From contig JANQSQ010000388.1 of assembly GCA_028283985.1 (NCBI GenBank), positions 1 to 7,677 on the forward strand: 7,677 nt of DNA, read 5' to 3'. The notes below the pieces were generated by a model. It worked only from the letters and a program-made list of their open reading frames with translations, was not told where the DNA came from and ran no database searches. Source of the stretch: Rhodothermales bacterium. GTDB taxonomy: Bacteria > Bacteroidota > Rhodothermia > Rhodothermales > VXPQ01. Below are positions 6,401 to 7,677 of this stretch, piece after piece. The position numbers and the translations under genes are program-made. Each line of letters starts with the position of its first letter. Position 1 is the first letter of the stretch.

Positions 6401-7677
6401 GGGAAGCGTCCAGCCGTACTTTTCCGGGATGAATTTGTCGAGGTTTACATCGGTTGTAACACTCCAATTGGATATTTTATCCTGCTCGCGATCGCCCAAC
6501 GTGCTTTCCAGGCCGCCGAAGCCGTCGGTTTGATGTTTCCAGCTGGCCCTGAGCGTGGCGAAATCGGCCAGTTTGATATCCGCGTTTCCGATAGCGGCCC
6601 AGCCGTTCGTTTCGTCGTAGCCGGACACCCGCAATTCGTTCACCCAGACCGTCACATCCCCGAGAATATCTTCAGGCCGAGTGTTACGCATACCGGTAAT
6701 GGTCGAGTCCGCTGTGTTGCGAATGCCGAGTACGATCGTGTTGACGCCACCGAGGGAGGGTCTTCCCTTGATACCTAGGCGAGTGCCGGGCGGGGCGAAT
6801 TCAGCGATGCCGGGGCTGAGGGGCACATCGTGAATATCCGACCAGTAGACGCTGTCTGTAGCGAATGCCCGGTCGTCGCGCGATACCTTGAGCTGGTTCA
6901 GGGCCCCCAGTTTGATATTCACCGAATTCAGATCGATGAGTTCGCCTCCTGCCATGCGGCTGGTTTGCCAGAGTTCGTCGGCGTCTCTTGAGGAGATCGA
7001 ACTGGGGGACAGCGGCATTTCGTACTCGTAGTAGTCGTTCGTTTCGTTGGCGCCGAGGCGCAGGAAGAAGCGAGCGTTATCCCGTTCTTCGATGGGTGCG
7101 CCGTCCCCCCGTTCGCCGTGCATATGCAGAAACATGCGCAGGTTCGAGTATTTCAGCAAATCGACTTCCTGATGGTACGTCTTGAAGATAGCCTGCTGCT
7201 TGCCGGGCATCAGGTTCTCGACCCGCAATGCCATGGCTTGTTCGCGCGCGTTTTGCAGTTCTCCTGCAGTGGTGCGGATCTGGCTGATGATCGTGCCGTT
7301 GGGCGTGGCGTACGTGGTGCTGTTTTCCTCGTTGTTGATGCTCGAAACGGAGAGGCGTGTCTGATCGCGCAGGATGTCGGTCGGAAGGCTTCGTTCGAAT
7401 ACGACCGCCTCGGATTTCTGCCATTGAGCCCCTACCAGTTCGAACGTCGGGAAGCGGAGCGTGACCGGGGTATCGTGTCCGGTGGTCCATACCCGGATCG
7501 ATTCGATGAGGCTGAAGTCCTGTATATTGCCGACCCGGCGCGTGAAATCCCGGACGGGAATGCGGATCTGATACCATCCGCCGCCCGGCGCAATTTCCGT
7601 GACGACATAATCGTTCGTGCGCTCCGGTCTGGCAAGGGAATCGAGCGCTGCAGGCGCCAGAGGCAGTTGGTACTGAA
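3449..7677 (-). CDS. sprA: SprA-type T9SS outer-membrane translocon, C-terminal 1408 residues (5' end outside window)
   Basis: SprA (Sov in Porphyromonas) forms the very large outer-membrane beta-barrel through which type IX secretion substrates leave the cell; in gliding species it is also needed for motility. The frame is open from 7675 to the stop at 3449-3451, so the ATG at 7234 is internal. The 147 codons upstream of it read in frame as typical SprA sequence, including IESIRVWTTGHDTPVTLRFP, FELVGAQWQKS and SSINNEEN. Visible residues 148-200 carry ALRVENLMPGKQQAIFKTYH and the KYSNLRMFLHMHGE segment, then VTVWVNELRVSGYDETNGWA. The rest is many beta-strand segments ending in a strand-rich C-terminus (NGGFNFRLSIAN), as expected of a barrel. 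Family members are roughly 2,300-2,500 residues, so about 1,000 are missing beyond the right edge. Oddities are a 147-residue charged arm (789-935) and a calcium-loop-like motif (1126-1138), listed separately. lipB follows after 25 bp. Confidence 0.94.
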   Translation of the reverse strand, partial: QYQLPLAPAALDSLARPERTNDYVVTEIAPGGGWYQIRIPVRDFTRRVGNIQDFSLIESIRVWTTGHDTPVTLRFPTFELVGAQWQKSEAVVFERSLPTDILRDQTRLSVSSINNEENSTTYATPNGTIISQIRTTAGELQNAREQAMALRVENLMPGKQQAIFKTYHQEVDLLKYSNLRMFLHMHGERGDGAPIEERDNARFFLRLGANETNDYYEYEMPLSPSSISSRDADELWQTSRMAGGELIDLNSVNIKLGALNQLKVSRDDRAFATDSVYWSDIHDVPLSPGIAEFAPPGTRLGIKGRPSLGGVNTIVLGIRNTADSTITGMRNTRPEDILGDVTVWVNELRVSGYDETNGWAAIGNADIKLADFATLRASWKHQTDGFGGLESTLGDREQDKISNWSVTTDVNLDKFIPEKYGWTLPASVQVSNQTTTPRFSPNRGDIRLEELLDQTDRNDELTEAEREQKKDEIIEAAQTRSVTRSYSIRVGKSGSDSRVLRNTVDGLSFNFSSSEAAASNPSQRQRDSQRWNSSLTYRVNVRRPRTVRPFWFLGDIPVLRTLGGLNFNYAPRAVTAGATAARNFTVSQDRRRELPDPTAQSLPEPVEFPLRQSHALSHRRNGNFQYDPFQFLNVSYTANTSQSLNAAGVDTVFTVIRVDSLGNEISFANTRETEALASGLVNENDIRYEISELRVIRAGQVLNRIFSGHEGIRTDQHNEQFTATFNPRMPASLNWFHIQNITWGSQFSWRNGAVGRNTGASTSNQSQLSGSNTVHLQDLFRKIPFYQAMEEAEDKYRQEKEAERAQRQQERAAAREERRTIREAEREERRRLEQEEKEREEQEKAAAEAAKEEGADEGEEDDAVQEEELPDEGEDVLIAPDEMPVEGEDAPPVPEALPVQEEAAPPAGDLEISGETQEETPDEEDDEVETEEEDSGPNFFTALLPNPASIARRTILAITGIRELTVTYRSSQGSNSSNVGQLVLDDDNNILDVDAPYSLVDAIFNDAGPPVGYRFGLERELPLEQRIISDRLQVRDALTSQQQVQGRTTLNPTQSIQINLTWNANWTNSTNRTYRPDPITITETFTGSNRASVWVFGPGYLDMFARQLETYREDNARAADPRRIGDENGDGRIVLTNESIVTDFQDAFLSGLGTVDKRGFLPFPMPGWQISWSGIGQWPIIRNLVTNASIRHGYSSDYATDYRRNVISSDSTRSFALSGQQIVFTIPEDEIGSIRVNERFQPLIGLDLSFKGNLQTSITWEKSTSYVLSTTNFEVSENNNSQITMTANYSRSGMKLPFLKRINNRVSFSLTMSVANLSDRRLLLRRALTDYIDRREEFRVGDALEGDNVSVISASKRYTVAPRISYQISNRVSTDLTLRYENFISEDSRTPSSTSINGGFNFRLSIAN
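4262..4300 (-). other. calcium-loop-like motif in SprA
   Basis: Codons 1126-1138 of the visible SprA protein read DENGDGRIVLTNE. This fits the DxNxDGxI core of EF-hand and dockerin-type loops, with Asn at position 12 and Glu at 13 instead of the usual acidic residue at 12. It precedes the conserved-looking segment with PFPMPGWQISWSGIGQWP. Calcium binding is possible but not shown. Confidence 0.4.
4871..5311 (-). other. charged arm within SprA: long E/R helix plus acidic Pro/Glu-rich stretch
   Basis: Visible SprA residues 789-853 (5311-5117) contain no Pro or Gly and are packed with alternating Glu and Arg/Lys (for example EREERRRLEQEEKEREEQEK), as in coiled coils or single alpha helices. Residues 854-935 (5116-4871) have 37 Asp/Glu among 82 residues and no Lys or Arg, with Pro-rich units such as LPDEGEDVLIAPDEMPVEGE. 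Barrel-like sequence resumes with PNFFTALLPNPAS. The coding strand is correspondingly purine-rich. It is in frame and uninterrupted, so it is part of the protein and not a separate gene. Confidence 0.85.

Noticed and set aside
3449..7234. sprA as a complete 1261-residue gene starting at ATG 7234
   Set aside because: The same frame stays open to the window edge and its 147 upstream codons read as conserved SprA sequence, so 7234 is an internal methionine.

Overview
This window looks like ordinary chromosome from a member of the Bacteroidota/Rhodothermota side of the FCB group. The strongest evidence is the large C-terminal part of a SprA-type protein, the outer-membrane translocon of the type IX secretion system (T9SS), which is essentially confined to that group. 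Most genes also lack a Shine-Dalgarno sequence, which is usual there. The DNA is moderately GC-rich by eye and several proteins are acidic, which would fit Rhodothermota or a relative, but genus cannot be read from this window. I see no mobile element, CRISPR array, tRNA or rRNA.

Layout. (1) Positions 1-491, minus strand: the N-terminal 163 residues of TsaD, the tRNA t6A-modification enzyme, cut by the left edge. (2) Positions 492-680: a divergent intergenic region holding a near-consensus sigma70 promoter (TTGACA, 17 bp, TATTAT) that fires rightward, followed by a possible 26-codon leaderless leader ORF. (3) Positions 681-2145, plus strand: a three-gene unit encoding a secreted Tyr/Gly-rich protein of unknown function, a membrane-anchored LytR_C-domain protein, and the ribosome silencing factor RsfS. 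The last two overlap by ATGA. (4) Positions 2196-7677, minus strand: a probable unit transcribed leftward, sprA (5' part outside the window), then lipB 25 bp downstream, then a small acidic protein of unknown function about 80 bp further on.

How the genes relate. TsaD, RsfS and LipB are housekeeping functions (tRNA modification, ribosome hibernation, lipoate attachment). SprA, the signal-peptide protein and the LytR_C protein are envelope components. No direct functional link between the two operons is shown.

The most interesting points are a roughly 147-residue highly charged arm (predicted long charged helix followed by an acidic Pro/Glu-rich stretch) inside the SprA barrel region, a calcium-loop-like motif in the same protein, a possible leaderless leader ORF overlapping the start of the secreted protein gene, and a 14-bp motif (13/14 identical) just upstream of two minus-strand genes. 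I did not find evidence of a wholly new system.
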